From Geminicoccus roseus DSM 18922 (lineage in GTDB: Bacteria > Pseudomonadota > Alphaproteobacteria > Geminicoccales > Geminicoccaceae): a stretch of 64,000 bases of DNA. The stretch spans positions 620,001-684,000 of the forward strand of contig NZ_KE386572.1 in NCBI RefSeq assembly GCF_000427665.1, read 5' to 3'. Below are positions 62,579 through 64,000 of this stretch, piece after piece; the stretch's first letter is position 1, and each line of letters opens with the position of its first letter. Both the position numbers and the translations under genes were made by a program. Under the pieces are notes generated by a model that was given only the letters and a program-made list of their open reading frames with translations, made no database searches and had not been told where the DNA came from.

Positions 62579-63793
62579 ATGGCCCCCGACGAACCGGCGC
62601 CTCTGGGCGCCGCTCCTTCCACCGACCGCGAGCCAGCGAACGCCATGTCCGGACCAACGAACGGCGACATCGCCCGGTTCACCGACAAGTATTTCCTCCG
62701 TACCAAGGCGGTGGTGGACCATTTCGGGGACGTCCCCGTCACCTATGCGGTGTTCATGCGCCGTCCCGTCCTGTTCGCGCCCCGCCTGGCGCTGGACTGG
62801 CTGACCCGGGTGCTGGCCGATCGCGGGGTCGAGATCGAGATCGACCAGCGCTTCAAGGAAGGCGACTGGGTCGGGGCGGGCGAGCCGATGATGTACCTGT
62901 CCGGCTCCCTGGCAGGCCTGGTGGACCTGGAGACGATCCTCCTGCAGCGCCTGGGGCCCTGCTGCGTGGCAGCGTTCAACGCCTACAACATGTGCACCGA
63001 CCTGCCGAAGGTCGGCTTCCTCGCCATGGACGCCCGCCACTGCGCCGGCGCCGAGATGGCCGAGATGATGGCGTACGCCGCTTCGGTCGGGTCGGCCGAG
63101 GCCAAGCGGCGGGCCGGGGCGGTGGGCTTCATCGGCAACGCGGTGGACGCCACCGCCCATTATTTCGGGCAGCCCCAGGGTACGGGCACCATGCCGCACG
63201 CCCTGATCGGCTATGCGGGCAGCACGCTGCGCGCTGCCGAGATGTTCCACGAGACCTTCCCCGACCTGCCGCTCACCGTGCTGGTCGACTATTTCGGCCA
63301 GGAGATCACCGACACGCTGGCGGTCTGCGCGCGCTTCCCCGATCTCGCTGCATCCGGCAACCTCGCCGTGCGGCTGGACACCCATGGCGGCCGCTTCATC
63401 GAAGGCCTGGACACCGCCGAATCCTATGCGGTCCTGGACCGCCATGTGCCCGAGGCGATTCGAACCTACCGCAATCATGACGAGCTGCGCTGGCTGACCG
63501 GCACCGGCGTCAGCGCCGCGGCGATCTGGTACATGCGCGAGCAACTGGACCAGGCCGGCTATCCCCGGGTGCGGATCATCGCCTCGTCCGGGTTCAGCCC
63601 GCAGAAATGCAAGCTGATGGCCTCGGTGCGCGCCCCGATCGACGTGGTCGGCACCGGCTCCTACCTGCCCGACCAGTGGACCGACACCTACGCCACCGCC
63701 GACGTGATCGCCTATGACGGGGTCAATCGGGTGAAGGTCGGGCGCGAGTTCCTGTTCCCGTCGCAGGGACGGAGCGGCGGCCGGCCCGGCTGA
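62579..63793 (+). CDS. pncB: Nicotinate phosphoribosyltransferase
   Basis: A 404-residue NAD-salvage enzyme. NGDIARFTDKYFLRTKAVVDHF, the metal/substrate barrel with DARHCAGAEMAEMMAY, the conserved GTMPHALIGYAGS and the C-terminal VVGTGSYLP are visible. First ~25 residues differ from homologues, and the second ATG (62645, MSGPTNGD) may be the true start. It converts nicotinate and PRPP to nicotinate mononucleotide. Confidence 0.94.
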   Translation: MAPDEPAPLGAAPSTDREPANAMSGPTNGDIARFTDKYFLRTKAVVDHFGDVPVTYAVFMRRPVLFAPRLALDWLTRVLADRGVEIEIDQRFKEGDWVGAGEPMMYLSGSLAGLVDLETILLQRLGPCCVAAFNAYNMCTDLPKVGFLAMDARHCAGAEMAEMMAYAASVGSAEAKRRAGAVGFIGNAVDATAHYFGQPQGTGTMPHALIGYAGSTLRAAEMFHETFPDLPLTVLVDYFGQEITDTLAVCARFPDLAASGNLAVRLDTHGGRFIEGLDTAESYAVLDRHVPEAIRTYRNHDELRWLTGTGVSAAAIWYMREQLDQAGYPRVRIIASSGFSPQKCKLMASVRAPIDVVGTGSYLPDQWTDTYATADVIAYDGVNRVKVGREFLFPSQGRSGGRPG

Positions 63794-63811
63794 AGCAGCC
63801 GCCGCTCGTTC

Positions 63812-64000
63812 TCAGCCGGGCTCGACCGCCAGCGCCTCGGCCGCAACCTCGCCGGGGTGGCCGGACCCGGGTGGCCGAACCCGGCGGCGGAGCAGGATCG
63901 CAGCCAGGACCGCCGCGGCCAGCGCCATCGCCGCGCACAGGATCGAGGTCACGTCGATCGCCTGGGTGAAGGCGATGCGTGCGCTTGCCGCCAGATCGGC
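63812..64000 (-). CDS. MFS transporter, C-terminal end (cut by window edge)
   Basis: The last 62 codons of a larger gene. The sequence ARIAFTQAIDVTSILCAAMA leads into an Ala/Leu-rich last membrane helix and an Arg-rich then Gly/Pro-rich cytosolic tail (LLRRRVRPPG...AVEPG). This is the pattern of the fourteenth helix of drug/proton antiporter family 2 (EmrB/QacA) exporters, but the piece is too short to be sure. Convergent with pncB. Confidence 0.6.
   Translation of the reverse strand, partial: ADLAASARIAFTQAIDVTSILCAAMALAAAVLAAILLRRRVRPPGSGHPGEVAAEALAVEPG

Overview
The window looks like a piece of chromosome from a high-GC alphaproteobacterium. The rRNA operon, the C-terminally aromatic porins, LptE, UbiG/UbiH, and the run lysC, nitronate monooxygenase, ptsP, rodZ, ispG, hisS, Na/Pi symporter, prfA, prmC, clpB all fit the Rhodospirillales/Geminicoccales neighbourhood. 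I cannot place it to genus by eye.

Region 1 (1-8.2 kb) is accessory. A minus-strand operon (zinc-type quinone oxidoreductase, YgiN-like monooxygenase, SDR) faces a HxlR/QorR-type regulator across a small operator and reads as a quinone/redox-stress module. Next comes an Lrp-type regulator divergent from an EamA transporter and a standalone AceE-family E1, recalling mdeR/mdeB of Pseudomonas. A frameshifted IS630 copy and the remains of an IS3-family element follow, ending against the rRNA operon.

Region 2 (8.2-14.2 kb) is one minus-strand rRNA operon: promoter, 16S, tRNA-Ile, 23S, 5S, tRNA-fMet. The usual tRNA-Ala is missing, and two related hairpin elements flank the 23S gene.

Region 3 (14.2-31.7 kb) is housekeeping: an M23 envelope peptidase, then the clpB-to-lysC block on the minus strand covering protein quality control, translation termination, isoprenoid synthesis, cell shape, the nitrogen PTS and aspartate-family amino acids, with ubiG divergent from lysC.

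Region 4 (31.7-49.5 kb) has two tandem secreted four-cysteine proteins of unknown function, small conserved genes (DUF1178, grxC, comF, pyk, GFA, DUF1284, bioY, ubiH), an orphan DppBC permease pair, the leuS-lptE-holA block, and a cluster of three probable outer-membrane barrel proteins. Between ubiH and the permeases is a textbook sigma-54 promoter motif followed about 100 nt later by an intrinsic terminator, a candidate sRNA gene and the most interesting unannotated signal here.

Region 5 (49.5-64 kb) holds yggS, an S4 protein and Suv3-like helicase, a START-like/cyclase fusion, htpG, a Rap1a-domain/lipoprotein pair, gabD, gorA, a class II DAHP synthase, pncB and the end of an MFS transporter. 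No CRISPR array, prophage or complete new multi-gene system was seen.
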